Position numbers and translations under genes: made by a program. Shown one piece after another: positions 15,556-21,692 of a stretch of 21,692 nucleotides of DNA (position 1 is the stretch's first letter; each line of letters opens with the position of its first letter). The notes beneath the pieces are model-generated. The model saw only the letters and a list, made by a program, of their open reading frames with translations, was not told the origin of the DNA and ran no database searches. The DNA is taken from positions 1 through 21,692 of the forward strand of contig PWHM01000112.1 in assembly GCA_003554915.1 (NCBI GenBank), in the 5' to 3' direction. The stretch comes from Candidatus Nealsoniibacteriota bacterium (GTDB lineage: Bacteria > Patescibacteriota > Minisyncoccia > Minisyncoccales > PWPS01).

Positions 15556-16881
15556 ATGAATGATAAAATATTTAAAACATATGACGTAAGGGGGCTTTCT
15601 CCGGATGAGTTGGACGAAAAAACGGCTTATCTCATCGGCCGCGGTTTCGTGAGTTTTTTGGGAAAGAAAAATCCGGAAATCGTCGTCGGCAGGGACGGAA
15701 GAGAGACCTCTCCGGCGCTTTTCAAAAACTTGAAAAAAGGACTCGTCGATTCGGGAGCCACCGTTTTGAGCGTGGGACTGGCCAGCACTCCTCTGGTTAA
15801 TTTTGCAGTCTGCAACTTCAATCATGACGGCGGAATAATGGTGACCGCTTCCCATAATCCACCCGAGTATAACGGAATTAAGCTGATAAGGGGAAAGGGG
15901 CTTCAAATCCACGGTAAGGAAATTAAAAAAATTAGGAAAATAATTAAAAACAGAGACTTCGTTGAAGAAAAAGGGATTGAAAAGGAGAGGGATCCGCTTC
16001 CGGACTACGTTTCTCAAATCCTATCTTTCGCCGGGGGCGTTGAAAATATGAAAGTGGTGGTTGATTACGGCAACGGAGTCGCTTCGGTAACCGGCGGAGA
16101 CGTTTTCAATGGCTTAAATGCGGAAGTTGTCAGCCTTTTCGATCAGGTGGACGGCAGCTTCCCCAACCATTTACCCAATCCGGAACCGAAAAATATGAAA
16201 ACACTTTCAAAAACGGTCAAGACCGAGGAAGCCGATTTGGGCGTTTTTTTCGATGGTGACGGAGACAGAGCCTTTTTCGTTGATGAGAAGGGTGAAATAG
16301 TCTATCCGGACCTGCTTCTCGCCCTTTTGGCTGAGAAAGAGCTGGAAAATACGGATGAAAAGAAGATCTATTTTGATCTTCGGTTCTCCAAGATAGTGGC
16401 TGAAAAAGTATCCGAAGCGGGAGGAATTCCGGAAATGATGCGGGTGGGCAATCCCTTTTACAAAGAAAAGTTAATATCCGAAGGAGGTCTGATAGGAGCC
16501 GAGCTTTCCGGCCATTTTATGCACAGGGATCATTTCTGTATTGACGACGGCTTGTTTATGGCTATTAAAGTTATCAGCTTTCTCTCAAATAAAAAGAAGA
16601 GTTTTTCCGAACTCATCGAACCGCTTAAAAAGTATTACCAGAGTGAAGAGATAAATATGGAGGTGAAAGACAAAGAGAAGGCTTTGGAGAAGGCGAGAGA
16701 CGCTTTTCCCGACGGCTTGAGCTATGATTTGGACGGAGTTTATATTGAGTTCGAGGACTGGTGGTTCAATCTCAGAAAATCGAATACCGAAGACTTGGTC
16801 AGACTACGCATAGAAGCTGATACGGAAAAGCTCTTGAAAGAAAAAAGAGAAAAGCTCATTTCTTTGGTAAAAAAATGTTAA
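15556..16881 (+). CDS. Phosphomannomutase/phosphoglucomutase
   Basis: Alpha-D-phosphohexomutase that moves phosphate between C6 and C1 of glucose or mannose, feeding nucleotide-sugar and wall/surface polysaccharide synthesis. The 441 aa show all four family loops: the catalytic phosphoserine loop TASHNPPEYNGIK with Ser99; the metal loop DGDGDR with Asp233, Asp235 and Asp237; the sugar-specificity loop GAELSGHF; and the C-terminal phosphate loop RKSNTEDLVRLRIEA. GAELSGHF with Glu and Ser is typical of the bifunctional PMM/PGM group (as in Pseudomonas AlgC), but the substrate cannot be fixed from sequence alone. Possible symbols are manB or pgm. Transcribed alone from its own promoter and ended by the hairpin at 16892. 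Confidence 0.94.
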   Translation: MNDKIFKTYDVRGLSPDELDEKTAYLIGRGFVSFLGKKNPEIVVGRDGRETSPALFKNLKKGLVDSGATVLSVGLASTPLVNFAVCNFNHDGGIMVTASHNPPEYNGIKLIRGKGLQIHGKEIKKIRKIIKNRDFVEEKGIEKERDPLPDYVSQILSFAGGVENMKVVVDYGNGVASVTGGDVFNGLNAEVVSLFDQVDGSFPNHLPNPEPKNMKTLSKTVKTEEADLGVFFDGDGDRAFFVDEKGEIVYPDLLLALLAEKELENTDEKKIYFDLRFSKIVAEKVSEAGGIPEMMRVGNPFYKEKLISEGGLIGAELSGHFMHRDHFCIDDGLFMAIKVISFLSNKKKSFSELIEPLKKYYQSEEINMEVKDKEKALEKARDAFPDGLSYDLDGVYIEFEDWWFNLRKSNTEDLVRLRIEADTEKLLKEKREKLISLVKKC

Positions 16882-16882
16882 T

Positions 16883-16916
16883 AAAGAAAAAACCACATCT
16901 CTCGGTGAGATGTGGT
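16883..16916. terminator. Bidirectional terminator between pmm and the 56-aa gene
   Basis: Perfect 10-bp stem ACCACATCTC / GAGATGTGGT (16892-16901 and 16907-16916) with a 5-base loop. On the - strand the stem is followed by six T, C, TTT, a strong terminator for the small gene. On the + strand the tail is only ATTTGGTTT, weaker but placed 10 bases after the pmm stop. Confidence 0.88.
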
Positions 16917-16932
16917 ATTTGGTTTACTTCTT

Positions 16933-17103
16933 TTACCCGATGAAAAAGTTTTTACTTTTTAATACTTCACGCACCACACTTTCCGGATAGTTTTTCTCCC
17001 GGGCCACCTTTTCAATCATTCTTTGAGTGTCATCCAGGCCTCCATGCTCACCAACATATTCAAAGCAAGCTTGGAGTATCTCATCTTTTATTATTTTTAA
17101 CAC
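16933..17103 (-). CDS. Unrecognised 56-aa protein with complete expression signals
   Basis: I do not recognise the family. GTG start at 17103, TAA at 16933-16935. The product begins MLKIIKDEILQACFEYVGEH and ends REVLKSKNFFIG. It looks mostly alpha-helical, has a single Cys, no signal peptide or membrane segment, and is not low-complexity. Support for a real gene: AAAGGAGG lies 8 bases before the GTG, a TTGACA promoter lies upstream, and a perfect-stem terminator lies just after the stop. The strong Shine-Dalgarno sets it apart from nearly every other gene here. Codons such as CGG/CGT for Arg and GGC/GGT/GGG for Gly are used more than in the GGA/AGA-rich neighbours, so recent transfer is possible. 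It could be a small regulator or an antitoxin-like protein, but nothing in the sequence proves this. Confidence 0.72.
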   Translation of the reverse strand: MLKIIKDEILQACFEYVGEHGGLDDTQRMIEKVAREKNYPESVVREVLKSKNFFIG

Positions 17104-17111
17104 GACGGGTG

Positions 17112-17119
17112 CCTCCTTT
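17112..17119 (-). promoter_or_regulatory. Strong Shine-Dalgarno of the 56-aa gene
   Basis: AAAGGAGG on the - strand, 8 bases before the GTG start. It decides the start codon, and it is the only near-consensus ribosome-binding site in the window. Confidence 0.85.
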
Positions 17120-17126
17120 CTGCATT

Positions 17127-17155
17127 ACTCTATAATAAAGTAATATTTTTGTCAA
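17127..17155 (-). promoter_or_regulatory. Promoter of the 56-aa gene
   Basis: Perfect TTGACA (17150-17155, read on the - strand). The -10 is ambiguous: TAGAGT at 17-base spacing (17127-17132) or TATAGA at 15-base spacing (17129-17134). The start would be near 17120-17122, giving a leader just long enough to hold the Shine-Dalgarno. Confidence 0.65.
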
Positions 17156-17159
17156 TTAA

Positions 17160-17454
17160 ACGCATTAAATCACCTGAAATCTGACCGTAGCATCCCTCGT
17201 CATTCCCGACCCCACAACCCCCGTGATTCTGAGGGCCTCACTCTTGTCATTCTGAGGCCGTAGGCCGAAGAATCTCTTCGAAAAGATCTTTCGCTACGCT
17301 CAAGATGACGAAAAGTAGAAGACCGTCATTCTCAACTTGATTGAGAATCTCATAAAAACCGGCAATATAAAAAAGATTCCCGCTTTCGCGGGAATGACGA
17401 AAGGAAACGCGGGAATGACAAACACTTCTTTTTCACCCTTCGGGCGGTTAATAA
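17160..17454. repeat. Intergenic block of GTCATTC/GAATGAC palindromic repeats
   Basis: About 295 bases without a convincing gene. Recognisable units: GTCATTCCCG (17199-17208); GTGATTCTGAG (17223-17233); a 64-bp unit (17246-17309) bounded by GTCATTCTGAG and CTCAAGATGAC, made of two inverted copies of GTCATTCTGAG..CGTAG..GAAGAATCT; GTCATTCTC..GAGAATCTC (17325-17351); the 20-bp ATTCCC-N8-GGGAAT palindrome (17376-17395) followed by GAC; and a half copy CGCGGGAATGAC (17408-17419). Such GTCATTC-flanked units resemble dispersed, probably non-coding repeats known from many bacteria, including the Neisseria dRS3 pattern ATTCCC-N8-GGGAAT. No transposase is present. Confidence 0.75.
17369..17395 (-). 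terminator. Terminator of trpS, formed by a repeat unit
   Basis: Read on the - strand: ATTCCCGC, GAAA tetraloop, GCGGGAAT, C, then six T. The 8-bp GC-rich stem with a GNRA-type loop and T-run is a standard terminator about 60 bases after the trpS stop. The stem itself is the ATTCCC-N8-GGGAAT repeat. Confidence 0.75.
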
Positions 17455-18435
17455 TTAAACCAGACCCATTTTTCTTTTAACACGGGCGATGTTCGAAGAG
17501 GCCAGCGTCTTTGCCTTTTTAGCTCCTTGGCTCAAGATCTCTTCTACGTAAACTTCTCTTCTTTTTTCCAGCTCCCTCCTTTTTTTTCTGAAGGGGTCGA
17601 GCGATTCTATTAAGACCTCGGTCAGTTTTTCTTTGAAGACTTTATAACTTTCTCCCTTCAGTTCTTTTTCCGATTCTTCTATGGTTTGATCTTTGAATTC
17701 ACTGTAGATGACCAGAAGGTTGGATATACCGGGCTTGTCCTTGGGGTCGTAGGATATTTTATTGTCGGTATCGGTCACCGCTGATTTTATCTTTTCTTCT
17801 ATTGTTTTCGGGTCGTCGAAGAGAGAGACGGCGTTTCCTTTCTTGCCCGATTTGGACATTTTGTTTTTCGGATTTTTCAAACTCATTATTCGGGCTCCTT
17901 TTTTGGGAAGCTGGGCTTTCGGCACTTTAAAGGTTTCACCGAAGCGTTTATTGAATCTCTTGGCTATATCTCTGGCCAGTTCGATGTGCTGTTTTTGATC
18001 TTCTCCCACGGGAACTACTTCGGTATCATAAAGTAAGATATCGGCGGCCATCAAAATCGGATAATTCAGAAGTCCGGCATTGGATCTTTTCTTTTTTCTT
18101 TTTGATTTTTCTTTGTATTGAGTCATTCTTTCCAATTCTCCTATCGGAGTCAAGGTGTTCAAATACCAACAAAGCTCGGTATGTTCTTTCACTTCCGATT
18201 GAACGAAAATGGTTGATTTTTCCGGATCTATTCCGGCTGCCAAATAAACTATGGCCTTGTTCATTATCGAATCCCTCATCGTTTCGGGATCGTAGTCGGA
18301 AGTCAAAGCGTGCAGATCGACTATGCAATAAATACAATCATTTCCCTCTTGAAACTCTATCCATTGCTTTATGGCTCCCAAATAGTTTCCGATGTGTATC
18401 TCGCCCGTCGGTTGTATTCCACTGAATATTCTCAT
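17455..18435 (-). CDS. trpS: Tryptophan-tRNA ligase
   Basis: Class Ic aminoacyl-tRNA synthetase that charges tRNA-Trp. The 326 aa match the family's usual 325-335. Visible features: GIQPTGEIHIGNYLGAI with the HIGH-type motif H14-I-G-N17; YPILMAADILLYD with Asp132, the indole-recognising Asp in the Bacillus enzyme; VPVGEDQKQHIELAR; and KMSKS at 192-196. The segment KEKSKRKKKRSNAG, just before the ILMAAD motif, is unusually basic. It has its own promoter, lies 69 bases downstream of rnj, and ends in a repeat-derived terminator. The ATG has no Shine-Dalgarno and a leader of about 22 bases. Confidence 0.97.
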   Translation of the reverse strand: MRIFSGIQPTGEIHIGNYLGAIKQWIEFQEGNDCIYCIVDLHALTSDYDPETMRDSIMNKAIVYLAAGIDPEKSTIFVQSEVKEHTELCWYLNTLTPIGELERMTQYKEKSKRKKKRSNAGLLNYPILMAADILLYDTEVVPVGEDQKQHIELARDIAKRFNKRFGETFKVPKAQLPKKGARIMSLKNPKNKMSKSGKKGNAVSLFDDPKTIEEKIKSAVTDTDNKISYDPKDKPGISNLLVIYSEFKDQTIEESEKELKGESYKVFKEKLTEVLIESLDPFRKKRRELEKRREVYVEEILSQGAKKAKTLASSNIARVKRKMGLV

Positions 18436-18463
18436 ATTTTTGTTGTTTTAATTGCTGGTATTT

Positions 18464-18492
18464 ATTATACCTGATTTGAGCCGCCAGTTCAA
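18464..18492 (-). promoter_or_regulatory. Promoter of trpS
   Basis: On the - strand TTGAAC (18487-18492), 17-base spacer, and perfect TATAAT (18464-18469), 12 bases beyond the rnj stop codon. No terminator or T-box-like leader separates it from the trpS ATG, so no sign of tryptophan-responsive attenuation is seen. Confidence 0.8.
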
Positions 18493-18504
18493 AACCGGAA
18501 AGCT

Positions 18505-20178
18505 TTAGACTTCTATAACCACCGGTAAAACAATGGGCCTTCTTTTGGTTTTGCTGTAGAGGAAGTCTTCTATCTTTCTCTCCATCGTTTTTTTGATCTC
18601 TTCCGGCTTACTCTTTTTTCTTGACTTTGAAGCCTCTTTTATTATCTCTCTCGTTTTATTTCTCGTTTCGGCCAGTAGATCTTGAGACTCCCGCAGATAG
18701 ACGAATCCTCTGGATATGATATCCGGTGAGTTTTTGAGCTTTTTGGTCTTTTTATCCAAGACCACTATCACTACGAATATTCCACTTTCGGCCAGCTCTT
18801 TCCGGTCGTACAAGACCACTCCCCCCACATCTCCTACACCGGAGCCGTCAACCATAACCGGCTTGGCGTTTACGGTTTTTTCGTCTTTGTATAGTTTTTC
18901 CGGAGTGAGTATGATCGGCTCTCCGTTTTCTACAATCAAGGTTTTTTCCGGAATACCGGTTTTATCGGCCAACTTTTTGTGTTTTACCAACATGGAATAT
19001 TGTCCGTGGATGGGAATTAGAAAGTTGGGCTTCATAATCTCTATCATTCGGGTGACTTCTTCGCTTTGGGCGTGCCCCTTGGCGTGAATGTCCATCATCT
19101 TGTAATGATAGACGTCGGCTCCTTGACGCAAGATGTCGTCCCGCAGGTTTTGAACCGTTCTTTCGTTTCCGGGAATGACAGACGAGGAAAAAACCACCGT
19201 ATCCCTTTTTCTGAGCTCAAAGTATCTGTGTTCACCGTTGGTTATTCTCATCAGCGCCGCCCTTTCTTCACCTTGGGCTCCGGTACAAATTATGGTAGTT
19301 TCCTTGTCCGGGAGGCCGTTGGCGTTTTTTCTGTCAACCAGAGTTCCTTTTTTAACGTTTATAAGGCCCAGATTTTGAGCCAGCTCCACGTTGGTTTTCA
19401 TTCCGTAACCTTCTATGATCACTTTCCGGCCGTACTTTTCGGAAAGTTCGATTATGTCCTGAACCCTGTTTATGAGTGAAGAGAAGGTAGCGGTTATTAT
19501 TCTTCCCTGAGCTTTCTGGAAAATCTTTTCCATATTTCGGGAGATAGTCTTTTCCGAAAGTGAACTTCCCTCGATTTCCGCTCCCGTCGAATCGGAAAAC
19601 ATTAAATGAATACCCCTTTCGGAAAGCTCGTTGAGCTTTTCAAAATTCGTCGGGGGTCCGTTTTGGGGAGTTTTGTCGAATTTGAAATCGGAAGTGTGCA
19701 GAATATTGCCGACCGGAGTTTCTATGAAAAGACCCAAATTATGGGGAATGTTATGGTTTTGATGGAAAAACTCCACCTTGAAAGGCCCCATCTCTATTTT
19801 GATTCCGTCTTCGACTGTGATTTTGTTCAATTTCGGCTGGTTCGGGAAGTCGTCCTGGCGTTTTTCTATTATTCCCATCGTAAGAGGGGTGCCGTAGAGA
19901 GGAGGGTTTCCCAATTTGTTCAGAAAATAAGGAACCGCTCCTATATGGTCGTAATGGCCGTGAGTGAAAATCACGCCCAGTATATCGTCTTTTCTTCCTT
20001 TTAAATAGGAGATGTTGGGGATTATGTAATCGACTCCCGGTGAATCGTCTTCCGGGAAATTAAGTCCCATATCGATTATTAAAATTCGCCCTTCGTATTC
20101 CAAAAGGGTCATATTTTTCCCTACCTCTCCCAATCCACCGAGAGGTGTTATTTTCAGCTTGTCACTATTACTTTTCAT
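18505..20178 (-). CDS. rnj: Ribonuclease J
   Basis: Metallo-beta-lactamase/beta-CASP ribonuclease with 5'-3' exo- and endonuclease activity in mRNA decay and rRNA maturation. ATG 20178 gives 557 aa; an in-frame TTG at 20187 adds MKR and has a GAGG 11 bases before it, so it remains possible. N-terminal PLGGLGEVGKNM is typical. Metal motif II is HGHYDH (H73, H75, D77, H78), where RNase J usually has HGHEDH. HNIPHNLGLFIETPVG and HTSDFKFD supply further ligands. Beta-CASP motifs include FSDSTGAE, the IIEGYGMKTN segment, and the HAKGHAQSEE loop followed by PNFLIPIHGQYSML. The C-terminal domain (about 440-557) is present. The gene lies downstream of tRNA-Leu, with a hairpin-rich spacer between. Confidence 0.94.
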   Translation of the reverse strand: MKSNSDKLKITPLGGLGEVGKNMTLLEYEGRILIIDMGLNFPEDDSPGVDYIIPNISYLKGRKDDILGVIFTHGHYDHIGAVPYFLNKLGNPPLYGTPLTMGIIEKRQDDFPNQPKLNKITVEDGIKIEMGPFKVEFFHQNHNIPHNLGLFIETPVGNILHTSDFKFDKTPQNGPPTNFEKLNELSERGIHLMFSDSTGAEIEGSSLSEKTISRNMEKIFQKAQGRIITATFSSLINRVQDIIELSEKYGRKVIIEGYGMKTNVELAQNLGLINVKKGTLVDRKNANGLPDKETTIICTGAQGEERAALMRITNGEHRYFELRKRDTVVFSSSVIPGNERTVQNLRDDILRQGADVYHYKMMDIHAKGHAQSEEVTRMIEIMKPNFLIPIHGQYSMLVKHKKLADKTGIPEKTLIVENGEPIILTPEKLYKDEKTVNAKPVMVDGSGVGDVGGVVLYDRKELAESGIFVVIVVLDKKTKKLKNSPDIISRGFVYLRESQDLLAETRNKTREIIKEASKSRKKSKPEEIKKTMERKIEDFLYSKTKRRPIVLPVVIEV

Positions 20179-20225
20179 CCTTTTCAAACAAAAACTTTCC
20201 TCTTCGTTTTCGTTTTGGTTATTAA

Positions 20226-20356
20226 ACGGGTTCGGTCAAAGAAAGAACCCGTCTTGATTAATAATCTTTAGAGTTATTTTCTCTAAAATTAATAGTCAAT
20301 CGTTAATCATTAATCATTAACGATTGAAGATTAATTCAAAATTTTAATTTTGAATT
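20226..20356. repeat. Four consecutive inverted repeats upstream of rnj
   Basis: AT-rich spacer between tRNA-Leu and rnj. It holds: ACGGGTTC/GAACCCGT (20226-20233, 20245-20252; 11-base loop); TTTAGAG/CTCTAAA (20267-20273, 20281-20287; 7-base loop); TCAATCGTTAAT/ATTAACGATTGA (20296-20327; 12-bp stem, 8-base loop); and AATTCAAAATT/AATTTTGAATT (20333-20356; 11-bp stem, 2-base centre). Only the first is GC-rich; read on the - strand it is followed by TTAATAA, a poor U-run. No clear promoter for rnj is seen, so these may terminate or process the upstream tRNA transcript. Confidence 0.7.
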
Positions 20357-20358
20357 TG

Positions 20359-20442
20359 TGCCCAGGGTGGGATTCGAACCCACAAGCCCGTAAGGGCACC
20401 AGTCCCTGAAACTGGCGCGTCTGCCGGTTCCGCCACCTGGGC
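20359..20442 (-). tRNA. tRNA-Leu (anticodon CAG)
   Basis: An 84-base class II tRNA. Acceptor stem GCCCAGG/CCTGGGC with discriminator A. The anticodon stem CCAGT/ACTGG encloses loop TTCAGGG, giving anticodon CAG (reads CUG). It has a long variable arm (TGCCCTTACGGGCTT) and T arm GTGGG-TTCGAAT-CCCAC. The 3' CCA is not encoded (A is followed by CAA). It lies 15 bases after the stop of the cupin isomerase gene in the same orientation, so it may be cut from that transcript. Confidence 0.97.
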
Positions 20443-20457
20443 GGTCAAAGTATCAGT

Positions 20458-21033
20458 TTATTGGTTATTTTTTAGAAATTCCAAATCTTCGGGGATTCCT
20501 TTTTCCGGCTCTTCTTTTCTGATTTTCGGCAGCTTGTCGTAATTCGGGTTTTTAATCCAGCCGTCGGTAGTATGGAAGTAAGCGGCTCCTTTTTTTTCCA
20601 AAATGGGCTCGTACAGGGAATCGAACTCGGGACTGACCCAATTGGCCATTTTCAGTGTTTTCGGTCCGGGATTTATCGTTACGTGACCGTATCCGGGTGG
20701 AATTATGACCACCTCCCCGGGTCCGGTTTCGATTGTGACTACGTCTTCCAACTCTCTGTCTTGAAGAAGATAAATCGCCCTCCCTTTTAAAACTTGATAA
20801 ACTTCCCCGTAGTCGTTCGGATGGTAGTGCCCTTTTGTTTTTGGAAATTCCCGGCCGAACATCTTGAAAGGCATTTCGGTTATGTCGTAGCGAAGTCCGG
20901 CCTTTTTCTTGATCCCGCGATACATGTAATAAGCCTCGAAGTTATCCGTTTTTTCCAGCCAGTCCCTGTCGTATAAAACCTCCTTCATGTCTTCGATGTA
21001 ACGGATATCGGGATTTTTTAATTGTTCTCCCAT
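20458..21033 (-). CDS. pgiA: Glucose-6-phosphate isomerase, cupin (archaeal) type
   Basis: Metal-dependent cupin that interconverts glucose-6-phosphate and fructose-6-phosphate, a fold unrelated to classical PGI. ATG 21033 gives 191 aa, the usual size (Pyrococcus furiosus enzyme about 190). A TTG at 21057 would overlap the upstream gene by 40 bases and is less likely. Metal ligands, following the P. furiosus H88/H90/E97/H136 pattern, are H69 and H71 (TKGHYHP), E77 (GEVYQVLKG) and H117 (IPPGYGHVTINPG). LKMANWVSPEFDSLY and KIRKEEPEKGIPEDLEFL are also family-like. The start overlaps the end of the ABC transporter gene by 16 bases. Assigned from the PF06560-like pattern; other sugar-binding cupins are a remote alternative. 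Confidence 0.88.
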   Translation of the reverse strand: MGEQLKNPDIRYIEDMKEVLYDRDWLEKTDNFEAYYMYRGIKKKAGLRYDITEMPFKMFGREFPKTKGHYHPNDYGEVYQVLKGRAIYLLQDRELEDVVTIETGPGEVVIIPPGYGHVTINPGPKTLKMANWVSPEFDSLYEPILEKKGAAYFHTTDGWIKNPNYDKLPKIRKEEPEKGIPEDLEFLKNNQ

Positions 21034-21692
21034 ACTCTTTTGATGTTTATATACCAATTATTTAAGTTTTTAAATCTTTGAGAAGAGTTTATTATTTTTC
21101 CTTCGCTTATCCCTTTTATTTTATTGTCTACCAAGTAGAGATAATGGGGAGAGTAAATGAATATCGCCGGCTTATCTTCGAGCAATCTGTTTTGAAAATC
21201 CTCCAAAGCTTTTTCTCGTTCGGTTTTGTCGAGAAGAGTTACGGCGTCTTCCAAAAACTCGTCCGCCTCTTCGTTTCTGTAGTTGGTGAAATTCAGTCCG
21301 GGCCGGTCCGTCTGGCTCGAGTGCCACCATCTGAAAGGATCGGGTATCGCCTCCATGCTTATTCCGAAAAGAAACGCCTCGAAATCCTTATTTTCCAAAA
21401 CTCTACCTTCCACGGTTTGAAGATCAACGGGGTCTTTTTTCACTTTCACTCCCAACTCTTTCCATTTATCTGTAATTTCTTCTACGACTTCGGTAAGCAG
21501 GGGGTGGTCTATGGTGGTAATCTCAACACTTAAAACCTCTTTTTCTTCCGGAACCACTCCTCCGCACAGCTCGTTCAATTTGGCTCTGGTCGAGGAAGCT
21601 ACTATTCCGGTCGGATTTTCAAAGTTGTGCGGGTCCAAAATATCCTCTCTGAAGAGAACTTGAAACCTGTTTACCGCCTCTTTGGTGTCTTC
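21018..21692 (-). CDS. Peptide-type ABC transporter substrate-binding protein, C-terminal part
   Basis: Only the last 224 residues lie in the window. The frame is open through the edge, and the apparent TTG start at 21638 is internal (ILDPHNFENP). The sequence fits the C-terminal lobe of the SBP_bac_5 family (DppA/OppA): LTEVVEEITDKWKELGVKVK, DFEAFLFGI, then PDPFRWWHSSQTDRPGLNFTNY, NEEADEFLEDA, and DKPAIFIYSPHYLYLV. These proteins bind oligopeptides or other solutes outside the membrane and deliver them to a permease. The signal peptide or lipobox would be outside the window. It overlaps the start of the cupin isomerase by 16 bases, so the two are cotranscribed. Confidence 0.9.
   Translation of the reverse strand, partial: EDTKEAVNRFQVLFREDILDPHNFENPTGIVASSTRAKLNELCGGVVPEEKEVLSVEITTIDHPLLTEVVEEITDKWKELGVKVKKDPVDLQTVEGRVLENKDFEAFLFGISMEAIPDPFRWWHSSQTDRPGLNFTNYRNEEADEFLEDAVTLLDKTEREKALEDFQNRLLEDKPAIFIYSPHYLYLVDNKIKGISEGKIINSSQRFKNLNNWYINIKRVWENN

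Noticed and set aside
17160..17454. CRISPR array
   Set aside because: The repeats differ in core, spacing and orientation and have no regular spacers. No cas gene is in the window.
20443..20490. A separate promoter for tRNA-Leu (GATACT about 7 bases upstream)
   Set aside because: No -35 at suitable spacing, and cotranscription with the isomerase gene is simpler.
1..21692. Alternative genetic code (UGA as Gly)
   Set aside because: TGA ends ligA, ychF and rpsF at the expected positions, and no conserved domain reads through TGA.

Overview
The window carries housekeeping genes of a small-genome bacterium, most likely a member of the Candidate Phyla Radiation (Patescibacteria, Parcubacteria-like). 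This is an inference from several features. Genes are compact and partly overlapping. Most starts lack a Shine-Dalgarno sequence. Proteins are Lys/Glu-rich with poly-Lys tracts. RpoB is short (about 1060 aa). The S6-SSB-S18 cluster has no L9 gene. Glucose-6-phosphate isomerase is of the cupin (archaeal) type. Intergenic DNA holds the GTCATTC.../...GAATGAC repeat family. TGA is a real stop (ligA, ychF, rpsF), so code 25 (Gracilibacteria/SR1) does not apply.

Layout. Positions 1-3074 (+): ligA (5' end outside the window) and rodA, overlapping by 4 bases. Positions 3078-10044 (+): a consensus promoter, a roughly 140-base leader with a terminator-like hairpin, then rpoB and rpoC separated by a 20-bp perfect palindrome. 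Positions 10068-13311 (+): an extended -10 promoter almost touching the ftsK start, then ftsK and recA, ended by a terminator shared with the converging operon. Positions 13363-15481 (-): ychF-rpsF-ssb-rpsR, the same order as Bacillus subtilis yyaF-rpsF-ssbA-rpsR, from a promoter that also appears to give a nearly leaderless transcript. Positions 15525-16881 (+): a divergently transcribed phosphomannomutase/phosphoglucomutase. Positions 16883-17155 (-): a complete but unrecognised transcription unit for a 56-aa protein, with promoter, strong Shine-Dalgarno, GTG start and terminator. Positions 17160-17454: about 295 bases of intergenic repeats, one of which forms the trpS terminator. Positions 17455-18492 (-): trpS with its own promoter. 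Positions 18505-21692 (-): RNase J, a hairpin-rich AT spacer, tRNA-Leu(CAG), cupin glucose-6-phosphate isomerase, and the C-terminal part of a peptide-type ABC transporter substrate-binding protein.

Together the genes cover DNA ligation and recombination (ligA, recA, ssb), chromosome segregation (ftsK), transcription (rpoB, rpoC), translation (rpsF, rpsR, ychF, trpS, tRNA-Leu), RNA decay (rnj), wall synthesis (rodA), sugar-phosphate metabolism (pmm/pgm, pgi) and uptake. No CRISPR array, insertion sequence, prophage or defence cluster is visible, and I see no large undescribed system. The items most worth a second look are the 56-aa orphan unit, the repeat block, the rpoB leader and rpoB-rpoC palindrome, the substitutions in RecA, and the string of inverted repeats upstream of rnj.
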